NCBI GenBank assembly: GCA_036494715.1
Contig: DASXNY010000056.1
Span: 29,334-93,333, forward strand
Direction of reading: 5' to 3'
Length of the DNA: 64,000 bases
From: JAICJR01 sp036494715
GTDB taxonomy: Bacteria > Actinomycetota > Thermoleophilia > Solirubrobacterales > Thermoleophilaceae
Shown: positions 1 to 7,849 of the stretch, piece by piece
Numbering within the stretch: the first letter of the stretch is position 1
Layout of the letters: the number at the start of each line of letters is the position of its first letter
Made by a program: the position numbers and the translations under genes
Notes under the pieces: generated by a model
Databases searched by the model: none
What the model was told of the DNA's origin: nothing
Seen by the model: only the letters and a program-made list of their open reading frames with translations

Positions 1-895
1 GGGCGAAGCGCGAGAGCCCGTTGATGAACGCCGCGCCCGAGGCGGCCGCGAACAACTTGTTCTGGAAGATCGTGAGGTCGAGCATCGGTGCCCGCTGGTG
101 CTTCTCGATCACCACGAACAGGGGCAGCAGCACCACGGCGACGAGCAGGCTGACGATCACCGTTGGGTTGTCCCAGCCCGAGAGGCCGCCCTTTGAGATG
201 CCGAGCACGAGCCCGGTGAGGCCCAGCACGTAGGCGGTCGTGCCCAGCAGGTCGAGGCTGCGCTCGGGGTCCGGGTTCGACAGCTCGTGCAGCACGAAGC
301 CGGCCCAGAGGCTGCCCGCGATGCCGAGCGGGACGTTGAACCAGAACACCCAGTGCCAGGAGATCGCCACGAGTGCGCCGCCCAGCACCGGGCCGATCAC
401 GAGCCCGACCGCGGCCACCATCGTGTTCGTCCCCATCGCCAGGCCCAGCTGCTCGCGCGGGAAGGCATCGGTGACGATCGCGGCAGAGTTGGCGAACAGG
501 AAGGCACCGCCGATGCCCTGCACGACGCGCCACAGGATGAGCTCGGTACCGCCGCTCGCGAAGCCCGCGCCGAGCGACGCCAGCGCGAACACCAGGAAGC
601 CGCCGACATAGGCCTTCTTGCGGCCGAACAGATCGGCCAGGCGCCCGGCGGAGAGCACCAGCACGGTCGACGCGATCATGTACACGAGGATCACCCACAC
701 GAGCGTCAGCAGCGAGGTGTGCAGGCTGCGTTCGAGATCCGGCAGCGCGATGATCAGCGTGCCCGAATTGATCGTGGCGAGCAGCATCCCGAGGCTCGTG
801 CACGAGAGCGCCCACCACTTGTAGTTGGGGTGGTCTGCGTCGACGCCTAGGCGGCGCCGGCGCTGTGTGGTGGTTGTGGTGTCTGCGAGCGCCAT
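1..895 (-). CDS. MFS drug exporter, DHA2 (EmrB/QacA) type, 3' part cut off by window edge
   Basis: Read from an ATG at 895; the frame stays open to base 1, so 298 codons of a longer gene are visible. After a polar N-terminus (TTTTTQRRR) there are successive membrane segments with MFS motif A (LADLFGRKKAYV) between TM2 and TM3 and the antiporter motif C (GLVIGPVLGG) in TM5. Both are typical of 14-TM proton-driven multidrug exporters of the EmrB/QacA group. The substrate cannot be told. A perfect inverted repeat lies 7 bases upstream of the start (902-917), which suggests repressor control, although no TetR gene is adjacent inside the window. Confidence 0.88.
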   Translation of the reverse strand, partial: MALADTTTTTQRRRRLGVDADHPNYKWWALSCTSLGMLLATINSGTLIIALPDLERSLHTSLLTLVWVILVYMIASTVLVLSAGRLADLFGRKKAYVGGFLVFALASLGAGFASGGTELILWRVVQGIGGAFLFANSAAIVTDAFPREQLGLAMGTNTMVAAVGLVIGPVLGGALVAISWHWVFWFNVPLGIAGSLWAGFVLHELSNPDPERSLDLLGTTAYVLGLTGLVLGISKGGLSGWDNPTVIVSLLVAVVLLPLFVVIEKHQRAPMLDLTIFQNKLFAAASGAAFINGLSRFA

Positions 896-901
896 GCGTT
901 T

Positions 902-917
902 CTTACGTAAACGTAAG
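902..917. promoter_or_regulatory. inverted repeat, probable repressor operator of the MFS exporter
   Basis: CTTACGT-AA-ACGTAAG is a perfect 7+2+7 palindrome placed just upstream of the exporter start at 895. Size and position fit a TetR- or MarR-type operator overlapping the promoter. No regulator gene is next to it on this side; it may lie beyond the exporter, outside the window. Confidence 0.5.
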
Positions 918-984
918 CTAGCAATCGACCCCCGCTGCCCGCCTCCACCGATACCTTTCCGCTTCTCCCGTTTTGAACCGTTCG

Positions 985-1665
985 ATGGCAGGTAGAAGTT
1001 CCCGTCTGATCTCCGCCGCCGCCGCGGTGCTGGTCGCGCTTGCCGTGCTCTGCGCGGGCACCGCACGGGCCGCGGGCCCGACGGTCCCGACCGTGGTCCT
1101 CGGCGGCCACCTCTACCCCAAGCCCTACGGCGACGCCTACGTGTACGGGCACGCGGAGCTGCCGGACAGCGCGGATCAAAGCCTCGTGGCGGCCCAGACG
1201 GTCACGCTCTACTCGAGCAACTTCCCGTTCACCGGCTGGGTGCAGGTGGCGACGCTCACGACCGACTTCGAGGGCTACTTCAGCTACCACACCTCGATCA
1301 GCCAGAACACGGAGTACCGGGCGATCTGGCAAACGGCCACGCCCGTGCAGAGCAAGGACAAGCTGGTGAAGCTGCCGCTCAAGCTGTCGCTCAGGGCGAG
1401 CCACACGCGCGTGCACAAGAAGGGCGTGGTCACGTTCACGGGCGCGAGCGCGCCCGCGCACCCCGGATCGAAGGTCCTGATCCAGCAGATGGACCACAAC
1501 GGCTACTTCAAGACGATCAGCAGCACGACCGTCACGGCAGCCTCCACCTACAGCAGCCGCGTCCGCCTGCGCCGCGGCGGCGTCTTCCGTGCGCTGTTCG
1601 GGGGCGACAACTTCTTCGGCGTGGACGCCAGCCGCCCCGTGCGGGTCGCGGTCGGCAAGCGCTAG
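985..1665 (+). CDS. secreted protein of unknown function
   Basis: The product starts with an arginine-containing n-region and a long Ala/Val hydrophobic stretch ending ARAAG, a Sec signal peptide. The roughly 190-residue mature part has alternating hydrophobic/polar strands and looks like two all-beta (Ig-like or carboxypeptidase-regulatory-like) modules: one around VTLYSSNFPFTGWVQV and one around SLRASHTRVHKKGVVTFTG. The second resembles the beta repeat also seen in the N-terminal half of the RlpA-domain protein at 5680. ATG 985 is preferred; a TTG four codons upstream (973) is in frame. It faces the lipoate ligase-like gene tail to tail with a 4-base gap. No function is assigned. Confidence 0.7.
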   Translation: MAGRSSRLISAAAAVLVALAVLCAGTARAAGPTVPTVVLGGHLYPKPYGDAYVYGHAELPDSADQSLVAAQTVTLYSSNFPFTGWVQVATLTTDFEGYFSYHTSISQNTEYRAIWQTATPVQSKDKLVKLPLKLSLRASHTRVHKKGVVTFTGASAPAHPGSKVLIQQMDHNGYFKTISSTTVTAASTYSSRVRLRRGGVFRALFGGDNFFGVDASRPVRVAVGKR

Positions 1666-1669
1666 CCGG

Positions 1670-2425
1670 CTAGGCCGGCGAGCGGTGCTCGGGCGCCAGC
1701 CGCCGGGCGATCTCGATCGTCTGCGGGTCGAGCTCCGCCTCCTCGAGCTCGTACGCCTCACTGAGCTTCGAGACCAGGGCCCGCTCGACGTCGTCCATGG
1801 TCTGCTCCGGCAGTTCGTCCTGCACGCCGCCGGCGGTGGACGGGTTCCACTCGAGACCGAGCGCCGCGTACACCGGCACGAGCACTCCGCGTACGCGCGC
1901 GCTCTCCCCCACGACGAGCACCCCGCCAAGGTGCCCAGCGCCCTTGATCAGCTTCTGGCCGATGCCGGCGAGCTTCTTCTGGCCGCGGGCGTTGACGCTG
2001 TAGCCGCCGGGGCAGTACTCGCCCCGCACCTCACCCACGCGCGCGTCCACGCCGAGCGCAGCGAGGGCCGCGCGCAGCCACTCGGACGACTCCTCGAAGC
2101 GCGGGTAGATGTGCGCCTGCGGGTCGGCGTCCGGCCGCGCGTGGGCGATCGCGATGGTGTTCTCGTGGAACACGGCCGCGCGCCCGCCGGCCAGCCGCTC
2201 GATCGGCTCGAAGCCGGTGGCCCGGGCAGCCGCGACGCCCTCCCCGTAGCGCTCGCTCGCCACATCCTGGCGCCCGAAAGCGACCATCGCCGGCGGGCGC
2301 GTGATGCGGATCGTCTCCGGCAGCTCGCCATCGGCGACCCGCTGAAGCACCGCGCGCGAGAGCGCCACGTCGAGCGCGGGATCCTCCCGAAACGCCTGCC
2401 GGTGAAGGCGAAGTCGCGGCTTCAC
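1670..2425 (-). CDS. lipoate-protein ligase / octanoyltransferase family protein (LplA/LipM fold)
   Basis: 251 residues of the BPL/LplA/LipB fold. Family signatures are RLAGGRAAVFHENT (residues 78-91, lipoyl-AMP loop) and EYCPGGYSVNARGQKKLAGIGQ-like segment (136-157) with Cys138 and Lys150/151. A Cys in this position is the acyl-thioester residue of LipM/LipL-type transferases, while the Lys is shared with LplA ligases. It probably attaches or transfers octanoyl/lipoyl groups to lipoyl domains. LplA and LipM cannot be separated from sequence alone. It is followed on the same strand, with no lipA nearby, so it may act in lipoate scavenging. Confidence 0.78.
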   Translation of the reverse strand: MKPRLRLHRQAFREDPALDVALSRAVLQRVADGELPETIRITRPPAMVAFGRQDVASERYGEGVAAARATGFEPIERLAGGRAAVFHENTIAIAHARPDADPQAHIYPRFEESSEWLRAALAALGVDARVGEVRGEYCPGGYSVNARGQKKLAGIGQKLIKGAGHLGGVLVVGESARVRGVLVPVYAALGLEWNPSTAGGVQDELPEQTMDDVERALVSKLSEAYELEEAELDPQTIEIARRLAPEHRSPA

Positions 2426-2453
2426 CGGCAGGACTGTAGGCGGGTTGCGCTCG

Positions 2454-2855
2454 CTACTTGCTCGTGTCGAGCTCGAGCGCGCAGGAGTTCATGCAGTAGC
2501 GCTGCCCCGTCGGGCGCGGCCCGTCGGGGAAGACGTGGCCGAGGTGGCCGCCGCAACTGGCGCACACGACCTCCGTGCGCACCATGCCGTGGCCGCGGTC
2601 CTCCACCAGCTCGACGTTCGAGTCCTCGGTGGGCTCGTAGAAGCTCGGCCAACCGGTGCCGGACTCGAACTTGGTGTCCGAGCTGAACAGCTCGGCGCCG
2701 CAGCCGGCACAGCGGTAGGTGCCGTCATCCTTGCTGTCCACGTAGCGTCCGCTGAACGGGGGCTCCGTGCCCTTCTTGCGCAGAACCGCGTACTGCTCGG
2801 GGCTCAGCTCCTCACGCCACTGCTCGTCTGTCTTCTGAATGTTCTCGGTGCTCAT
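2454..2855 (-). CDS. msrB: peptide-methionine (R)-S-oxide reductase MsrB
   Basis: 133 residues, the usual length for MsrB. Two CxxC pairs (Cys49/52 and Cys98/101) form the structural zinc site; Cys121 in RYCMNS is the catalytic thiol that reduces methionine-R-sulfoxide in proteins. The GTGWPSF segment (66-72) is the substrate pocket. Start chosen at MSTENIQKTD because the upstream in-frame ATG at 2876 would overlap the end of the neighbouring gene. It is probably co-transcribed with the gene at 2869-3849, whose stop lies 13 bases upstream. Confidence 0.95.
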   Translation of the reverse strand: MSTENIQKTDEQWREELSPEQYAVLRKKGTEPPFSGRYVDSKDDGTYRCAGCGAELFSSDTKFESGTGWPSFYEPTEDSNVELVEDRGHGMVRTEVVCASCGGHLGHVFPDGPRPTGQRYCMNSCALELDTSK

Positions 2856-2868
2856 TTCATCTCCGATG

Positions 2869-3849
2869 CTAGCCATCAGTGAAGGGTTGGACGGGGATCC
2901 CGTGGTCGGTCTCGCGCATCCCGAGCTCGTAGCTCGCGCCGCTGCCAGTGGCCAGCGTGATGTCCTGCTGGCCCTCGCGGCTCACCGTCAGCTCCATCGT
3001 GGAGATGGAGCAGTTGACGGTGTTGTGCTGAGACCCGCCCGGGTCGGAATAGACCCAGGCCACGAAGTTCTTCGCGTCCGAATTAACAGTCCCGCGAACG
3101 GTGATTTTGTTACCTGGTAGGAGGAAGTCGCAGCGCGTCGGGCGCTCGCTCACGCGGATCGCACGCGTCCTCTCGATGCCGCCGAGCCGGTAGCGGGTGC
3201 CGTCGAGCGAGATGCCGCCGTTGCCCATCCACGGCGTCTTCAGCGGGCCGGCCCTCACGCGCCCGACGGCGGCGTCGATCCACGTGTCCTCGCCGTGGCC
3301 TTCGAAGCCGATGCCGTGCATCCAGACCCAGCGCTCCGCGTGCTCGGAGCCCCAGTTGTGGCCCACCATGCCGGGCCAGCGGTCGAGCTCGAGCCTGCGA
3401 CTCGCGATGGTCACGCTGCCGCTGAAGAGCGCGGCGGGCGTGGGGCTGAGCGTCTTCGTCTTGGGGAAGCCCTTCGTGTACATCCAGTCGCGCGGCAGGT
3501 GGAAGAGCGGCTCGCGGTCGCCGCTGTACGTGAGCCCCCAGGCGGCGTCGCCGGCCTTGCCCGCCACCCTGTCCGGGCCGAAGGTCGCGCCCGCGATCTC
3601 GATGAAGGCGCCGCTCGGGAGGCGCGGGCCGGGCTCGGTGAGCTTGAACGCCCAAGGGCCGTCGGCGTTCGCATCGAAGAGCGTGAACCAGAGCGAACCC
3701 GTCGGCTCGGCGCCCGGCCGCTTGTGCACCGTGTAGCGAATCCAGATCCCGAGCGGCTCGGACGGATGCGCCGCGCGCAGGTAGAAGCTCTCGTAGTGAC
3801 CCCTGTCCGACGGGACGTCGGGAAAGCGCGCGCGGGTCGGGTCGTCCAT
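2869..3849 (-). CDS. CrtC/AttH-type lipocalin-like protein (hydroxyneurosporene synthase / tocopherol cyclase-like fold)
   Basis: 326 residues. The centre carries GHNWGSEHAERWVWMHG, a motif shared by the CrtC (carotenoid 1,2-hydratase), AttH and tocopherol-cyclase-like double-lipocalin families; the rest is Trp- and Tyr-rich beta strand. There is no signal peptide. The substrate is presumably a lipid or terpenoid, but no carotenoid genes are nearby, so the reaction is unknown. Start taken at MDDPTRARF, 34 bases from the divergent SDR gene; a longer reading of the frame would run through that gene and is rejected. Confidence 0.62.
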   Translation of the reverse strand: MDDPTRARFPDVPSDRGHYESFYLRAAHPSEPLGIWIRYTVHKRPGAEPTGSLWFTLFDANADGPWAFKLTEPGPRLPSGAFIEIAGATFGPDRVAGKAGDAAWGLTYSGDREPLFHLPRDWMYTKGFPKTKTLSPTPAALFSGSVTIASRRLELDRWPGMVGHNWGSEHAERWVWMHGIGFEGHGEDTWIDAAVGRVRAGPLKTPWMGNGGISLDGTRYRLGGIERTRAIRVSERPTRCDFLLPGNKITVRGTVNSDAKNFVAWVYSDPGGSQHNTVNCSISTMELTVSREGQQDITLATGSGASYELGMRETDHGIPVQPFTDG

Positions 3850-3883
3850 CCGTCGCAGCCTAACGGTGATACAAACAGCCGCC

Positions 3884-4567
3884 ATGCCCGTCCTCGCGAT
3901 CACAGGAGCAAGCACCGGCATCGGCGCCGCCACCGCGCGCCAGGCGGTGGCGGCCGGCTGGCAGGTCGTGCTCGGCGCGCGCTCCGAGGACAAGCTCGCG
4001 GCGCTCGCCTCCGAGCTCGGCGGCGACGAGCACGCGCTCGCGCTGCGTTGCGACGTGACCGACTGGGACGACCAGCAGGCGTTCGTCGCCGCCGCCCTCG
4101 AGCGCTTCGGCGGGCTCGACGCGATGTTCGCCAACGCGGGCTTCGGCGCCAAGCGCGGCTTCCTCGAGGAGAGCGTCGAGTTCTGGAAGGCGATGATCGA
4201 CACGAACGTGTACGGCTGCGCGCTCACGATCCGCGCCGCCCTCCCCCACTTCCGCGAGCGCGGCGCGGGCCACTTCGTGTTGACGAGCTCGGTGGCCGGT
4301 CGCGTGAACCTGCCGGGGTCGCTCTACTCGGCCACCAAGCATGCGGTCACGGCGATGGGCCACTCGCTGCGCGCCGAGGTGGCCGACAGCGGCATTCGCG
4401 TGACGCTGATCGAGCCGGGGATGGTCGACACGCCGTTCTTCGACAACAGGCCGACGGGCGCGCTCGAGGCCGACGACATCGCGGGCGCCGTGATGTGGGC
4501 GCTGTCCCAGCCGGAGCGGGTCGAGGTCAACGAGATCCTCGTCCGGCCGGTCCGCCAGCCGGGCTGA
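3884..4567 (+). CDS. short-chain dehydrogenase/reductase (SDR)
   Basis: 227 residues, classical SDR. The NAD(P) motif TGASTGIG is at 7-14, NAG at 84-86, and the catalytic Ser135/136, Tyr148 and Lys152 (YSATK) are all present. The Arg at 33 after the second beta strand (GARS) suggests NADPH preference. Start taken at MPVLAIT; an in-frame ATG at 3866 would add six residues ahead of the Rossmann strand. Substrate unknown. Confidence 0.88.
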   Translation: MPVLAITGASTGIGAATARQAVAAGWQVVLGARSEDKLAALASELGGDEHALALRCDVTDWDDQQAFVAAALERFGGLDAMFANAGFGAKRGFLEESVEFWKAMIDTNVYGCALTIRAALPHFRERGAGHFVLTSSVAGRVNLPGSLYSATKHAVTAMGHSLRAEVADSGIRVTLIEPGMVDTPFFDNRPTGALEADDIAGAVMWALSQPERVEVNEILVRPVRQPG

Positions 4568-4601
4568 CCATCCGCCCTGCGAACTAGCGTTCGCACCCTC
4601 G

Positions 4602-5663
4602 GTGGGCCGCTGCATCGCGCACATAGACATGGACGCGTTCTACGTGAGCGTGGAGCTCCAGCGGCGGCCGGAGCTGCGCGGGAAGCCCGTGGTGGTGGCG
4701 GGTTCCAGTGGCCGCGCGGTGGTCACCACGGCCAGCTACGAGGCGCGCAAGTTCGGGATCTACTCCGCCACCCCGGCCGCCTGGGCGCGCCGGCGCTGTC
4801 CCCACGTGGTCTTCATCCGGCCCGACTTCGAGCACTACCGGGCGCGCTCGCGCGAGCTGATGGCGGTGCTCAAGGAGCAGATCGACCGCGTGGAGGTGGT
4901 CGGGCTCGACGAGGCCTATCTGGACCTGACCGGCATCGAGCGCCCGAAGGCCGCGGCGCGGCGCGTTCAGACCGCGATCCACGAGCGCACCGGACTCGGC
5001 TGCTCGATCGGCATCGGGCCAAACAAGCTGGTCGCGAAGATGGCCTCGGACGCCGACAAGCCAGACGGCTTCGTCGTCCTCAGCAGGGAGCAGGCGGTCG
5101 AGCGCTTCGGGCCGAAGCCGCCCGGCCTTGTGCCCGGCATCGGGCCGAAGACGGCGGAGAAGCTCGCCCAGCGCGGCATCGACACCCTGCGCGCGCTCGC
5201 CGAGGCGCCCGAGAACGAGCTCGCCGAGCTGTTCGGCGGCCGGCTCGGGCCGCACCTGGCGCGGCTGGCGCGCTTCGAGGACGAGCGCCTCGTGGAGACC
5301 GTGCGCGTGGCCAAGTCGGAGTCGCGCGAGACCACGTTCGAGCACGACCTGCGCGGTCTCGACGCCCTCGAGCCCGTGCTGGAGAAGCTCACCGGCGAGC
5401 TCTGCGCCACGCTCGGCAGGGCGGGGCAGTCCGGCCGCACGATCGGCATCAAGATCCGCCTCGACGACTTCTCCACTCACACCCGCGCCCGCAGCATCGC
5501 GGCAGCCACCAACGAGCTCGACACGGTTTTGAGCGTGGCCCGCCAGCTACTGCGCGAGTTCGACCCGCCGCGCCCGGTGCGCCTCCTGGGCGTGAGCGTG
5601 GCGGGACTCGACAAGGGCGAGCTGAGCGCGGCGGCGGCCGGGCAGCTCGAGCTGGCGCTGTAG
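4602..5663 (+). CDS. dinB: DNA polymerase IV (Y-family translesion polymerase)
   Basis: 353 residues. Palm motifs HIDMDAFYVSVE (7-18) and LDEAYLDLT (102-110) supply the metal-binding Asp9, Asp103 and Glu104. A helix-hairpin-helix thumb (GIGPKTAEKLAQRGI) and a C-terminal little-finger domain follow. GTG start at 4602. It copies past damaged bases. It lacks a clear C-terminal beta-clamp peptide beyond the final GQLELAL, which itself fits the QLxLxL clamp-binding consensus. It meets the RlpA gene tail to tail. Confidence 0.95.
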   Translation: MGRCIAHIDMDAFYVSVELQRRPELRGKPVVVAGSSGRAVVTTASYEARKFGIYSATPAAWARRRCPHVVFIRPDFEHYRARSRELMAVLKEQIDRVEVVGLDEAYLDLTGIERPKAAARRVQTAIHERTGLGCSIGIGPNKLVAKMASDADKPDGFVVLSREQAVERFGPKPPGLVPGIGPKTAEKLAQRGIDTLRALAEAPENELAELFGGRLGPHLARLARFEDERLVETVRVAKSESRETTFEHDLRGLDALEPVLEKLTGELCATLGRAGQSGRTIGIKIRLDDFSTHTRARSIAAATNELDTVLSVARQLLREFDPPRPVRLLGVSVAGLDKGELSAAAAGQLELAL

Positions 5664-5679
5664 CGCGCCGCCGCTCAGA

Positions 5680-6390
5680 TCAGCGCGTCGACCAGACAGT
5701 GCCGGTCGAGGGGAAGCCAAGCCGCTCCTTTACGGCTGGGGTGAGGTCCCACTCGCGGCCACTCACGTAGGGGCCGCGGTCCACGACGCGGGCGTTCACC
5801 GTGCGGCCGTGGTAGTGGAAGGTCACGCGGGAGCCGCAGGGGAGCGACTTGTTGGCGACTCCCATGGTGCCGGCGCCGAGCGTCGTCCCGCAGGCGGTGC
5901 GGCCGCCGATGAAGCCGGGGCCGTACCAGGACGCGACCGACTGGCGGTAGACGGTGAGCTTGCCGCGGGCGTGGATGGCCGAGGCCTTCACGCCGGCGGT
6001 GGCGTCCGCCGCAACAGGGCCGACCAGCCGCACGCGCATCCGGTAGCGGCCGAGGCCGTGGGGCCGGAAGCTCGCGTGGAAACTGCCGGCTGGACCGGTC
6101 TTGGTCCGGGCGACTGTGTGCCAGCGGCGCTGCTTGCTCGCCTGGACGAGGATCCGGCGGCCGGGCTGCTTGGTCAGCAGCGAACCGGCCACGGGGACAC
6201 GCCCGCCGTACAACACGTTCTTTCGCTTGAACTTGGCCTGCAACGGCTGCGACGCGGTCGCCGGAGCCGGTGCGATGGCCTCTGCCGGCGCGGAGCCCAC
6301 CACGATGGCCGTCATGGCCATTGCGGCTGCCCCCGGCGCGATCGCGCCTCGGCCGGTGCTGCGCGCAGGCGCAGCGGTATCAGACTGCAT
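5680..6390 (-). CDS. secreted RlpA-like double-psi beta-barrel protein
   Basis: 236 residues: a cationic N-terminus and Ala-rich hydrophobic stretch (about 20-40, signal peptide), a beta module (50-125), then an RlpA-type DPBB domain (150-236) with SWYGPGFIGGRTACG, VANKSLPCG and VVDRGPYVSGREWDLT. Asp204 matches the acidic residue of RlpA lytic transglycosylases. The usual His of the AAHxTLP motif is Asn180, a common variant in actinobacterial RlpA/Rpf-like proteins, so activity on peptidoglycan is likely but unproven. The start is supported by the Shine-Dalgarno-like AAAGGG a few bases upstream. The 5' leader holds a c-di-AMP riboswitch-like element, which fits cell-wall remodelling control. 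Confidence 0.85.
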   Translation of the reverse strand: MQSDTAAPARSTGRGAIAPGAAAMAMTAIVVGSAPAEAIAPAPATASQPLQAKFKRKNVLYGGRVPVAGSLLTKQPGRRILVQASKQRRWHTVARTKTGPAGSFHASFRPHGLGRYRMRVRLVGPVAADATAGVKASAIHARGKLTVYRQSVASWYGPGFIGGRTACGTTLGAGTMGVANKSLPCGSRVTFHYHGRTVNARVVDRGPYVSGREWDLTPAVKERLGFPSTGTVWSTR

Positions 6391-6408
6391 TCGATCCCTT
6401 TCTCAGCC

Positions 6409-6514
6409 CCTGCCTGCGGCTTGGCTGCAGGCACGCGCAACGCGCGCTACGGCCGGATTGGCGGCCGATTTCGCCCCGTCTGTCCCCGCCGCATCGTGCA
6501 ACGAGGAAAGGCGG
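6409..6514 (-). ncRNA. ydaO/yuaA-type c-di-AMP riboswitch (candidate)
   Basis: In the leader of the RlpA gene the transcript has the order of the ydaO aptamer. A 5' P1 strand CCGCCT (6514-6509) is followed by the conserved core GGGGCGAAATCGGCC (6477-6463), then a GCGCGC hairpin, and AGCCAAGCCGCAGGC (6426-6412), which resembles the family's AGCUAACCxCGxAGGC. The 3' P1 strand AGGCAGG (6415-6409) pairs with the 5' strand. It ends about 19 bases before the ATG, so ligand binding could mask the ribosome site. ydaO elements commonly precede RlpA, NlpC/P60 and Rpf cell-wall genes in actinobacteria. Called by eye; not scored with a covariance model. Confidence 0.68.
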
Positions 6515-6609
6515 TCCTCCCGCCCGCCGGCGCTAGATAGGAAGCCGGCGAAACGACAAGGGCCGTTCGAACAACAGTCCCGAGAGTTCCCTCACTTCGG
6601 GTATGTGAC

Positions 6610-6625
6610 TGTGATCTCCGTCACA
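6610..6625. promoter_or_regulatory. CRP/GlxR-type palindrome TGTGA-N6-TCACA
   Basis: TGTGA-TCTCCG-TCACA is an exact match to the CRP-family consensus half-sites. It lies about 100 bases upstream of the riboswitch-like element and 220 bases upstream of the RlpA start, in the only gap between that gene and the amidohydrolase gene (same strand). A Crp/Fnr regulator is encoded at 53041 in this window. Confidence 0.55.
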
Positions 6626-6659
6626 CAAGCGAAGTTGTGTACTCGACCTTTGGTGGAGG

Positions 6660-7820
6660 CTAGGCGCTGCGCTCGGCCACGTCGACCGCCACGGGCGGCG
6701 GTGGCAGGGCCACGTTGGGCGTGCCGGCGACGCACAGGCCCATCAGCAGGGCGCCAAGCGCGGGCTTGCCGCGTCCGAGCTCGGCCGGGCCGCCGAGCTT
6801 GTCGACCACCTCGAGGGTGGCGAGCACCGAGCGGCACACCGGCGCCTCGGGCGCCTCGTCCCCCACCTCGCACGCCAGCCGCGCCAGCCCCATCGCCTCG
6901 CCCGCCATCTCCGGCACGCCCGAGAACGCGCCCGCTAAGGAGAAGACGAGCGACGAGAAGACGCGCTGGAGCAGCAGATTCGACTCGACCTCGGGCGAGC
7001 CGGGCGGCGGGCCCATATCGGCGGCGGGCTCGCCGCCCAAGAGGCGCTCGATCTGGCCGCCGAGCACCGAACGCAGCTGGTCCTCCGACAGGCCTGCTTC
7101 GAGCGCGCTGCGCACGGCCAGCGTCACGCTCAACACCGGCCGCCCGTACGGGGCGTCACTGCCATAGAGCACCTGGCCGGGCGGGACGAGCGAGAACAGG
7201 GTGATCAGGTCTGTCGGGTTCCACCACGAGGTGTCGAAGAAGAGGTTGGGCAGCTCGGCGGCGTTGCGCCAGATCCAGGCGAGGTCGCTGATGCCCGCGT
7301 GCGCGAGGATCACGTTGGCGCCCGGGTGGCGCTCGGCGTGCTGCACCACGTGCTTGCCGAGCGCCGGGATGCCGCGCCCGGCGTGTATCAGCATCGGCAC
7401 GCCGCGCTCCTCCGCGATCGTGAACAGCTCGCCCACCTGCGGGTGGTCGAGCGTGAACTGCTCTGCGCGCGGGTGCAGCTTGATGCCACGGGCCCCGGCG
7501 TCGAGGGCGCGGCGCGCCTCGGTGGGCGCGTGGTCGTGCGGGTTCACGCGGCAGAACGGCACGAGCCGCCCGCCGCTGCGCTCGGCTTCGGCGAGCACAC
7601 GGTCGTTGGCCTCGGGGTAGCCGTCCGGCTCGTGCATAGTGAAGAACACCGCGCGGCCGCCCACCGAATCGATCATCCCCGTGAGCTCCTCGAGCGTCGC
7701 CTTCATCCCGTCCGGGTCGTTCTGGCCGGTGTGGGTGTGGACGTCGAACAGCGGCGCGTCACGCAAACCGTTGCCGAGGGTGGCGTCGAGCCACGGGCGC
7801 AAGAGCTCTTGGGGATTCAC
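6660..7820 (-). CDS. amidohydrolase-2 family metal-dependent hydrolase
   Basis: 386 residues. The N-terminal two thirds form a TIM barrel with FDVHTHTG (metal ligands), GIKLHPR, LIHAGRG, ILAHAG and the late Asp in YGSDAPYG, the standard amidohydrolase-2 (DUF/ACMSD-like) ligand set. From about residue 265 there is an extra Ala/Leu-rich helical tail of about 120 residues that I do not recognise. Substrate unknown. It starts 30 bases from the divergent wax ester synthase gene. Confidence 0.75.
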   Translation of the reverse strand: MNPQELLRPWLDATLGNGLRDAPLFDVHTHTGQNDPDGMKATLEELTGMIDSVGGRAVFFTMHEPDGYPEANDRVLAEAERSGGRLVPFCRVNPHDHAPTEARRALDAGARGIKLHPRAEQFTLDHPQVGELFTIAEERGVPMLIHAGRGIPALGKHVVQHAERHPGANVILAHAGISDLAWIWRNAAELPNLFFDTSWWNPTDLITLFSLVPPGQVLYGSDAPYGRPVLSVTLAVRSALEAGLSEDQLRSVLGGQIERLLGGEPAADMGPPPGSPEVESNLLLQRVFSSLVFSLAGAFSGVPEMAGEAMGLARLACEVGDEAPEAPVCRSVLATLEVVDKLGGPAELGRGKPALGALLMGLCVAGTPNVALPPPPVAVDVAERSA

Positions 7821-7849
7821 CGGGCGAAAGCGTAGAGTAGGCGCGCGCC

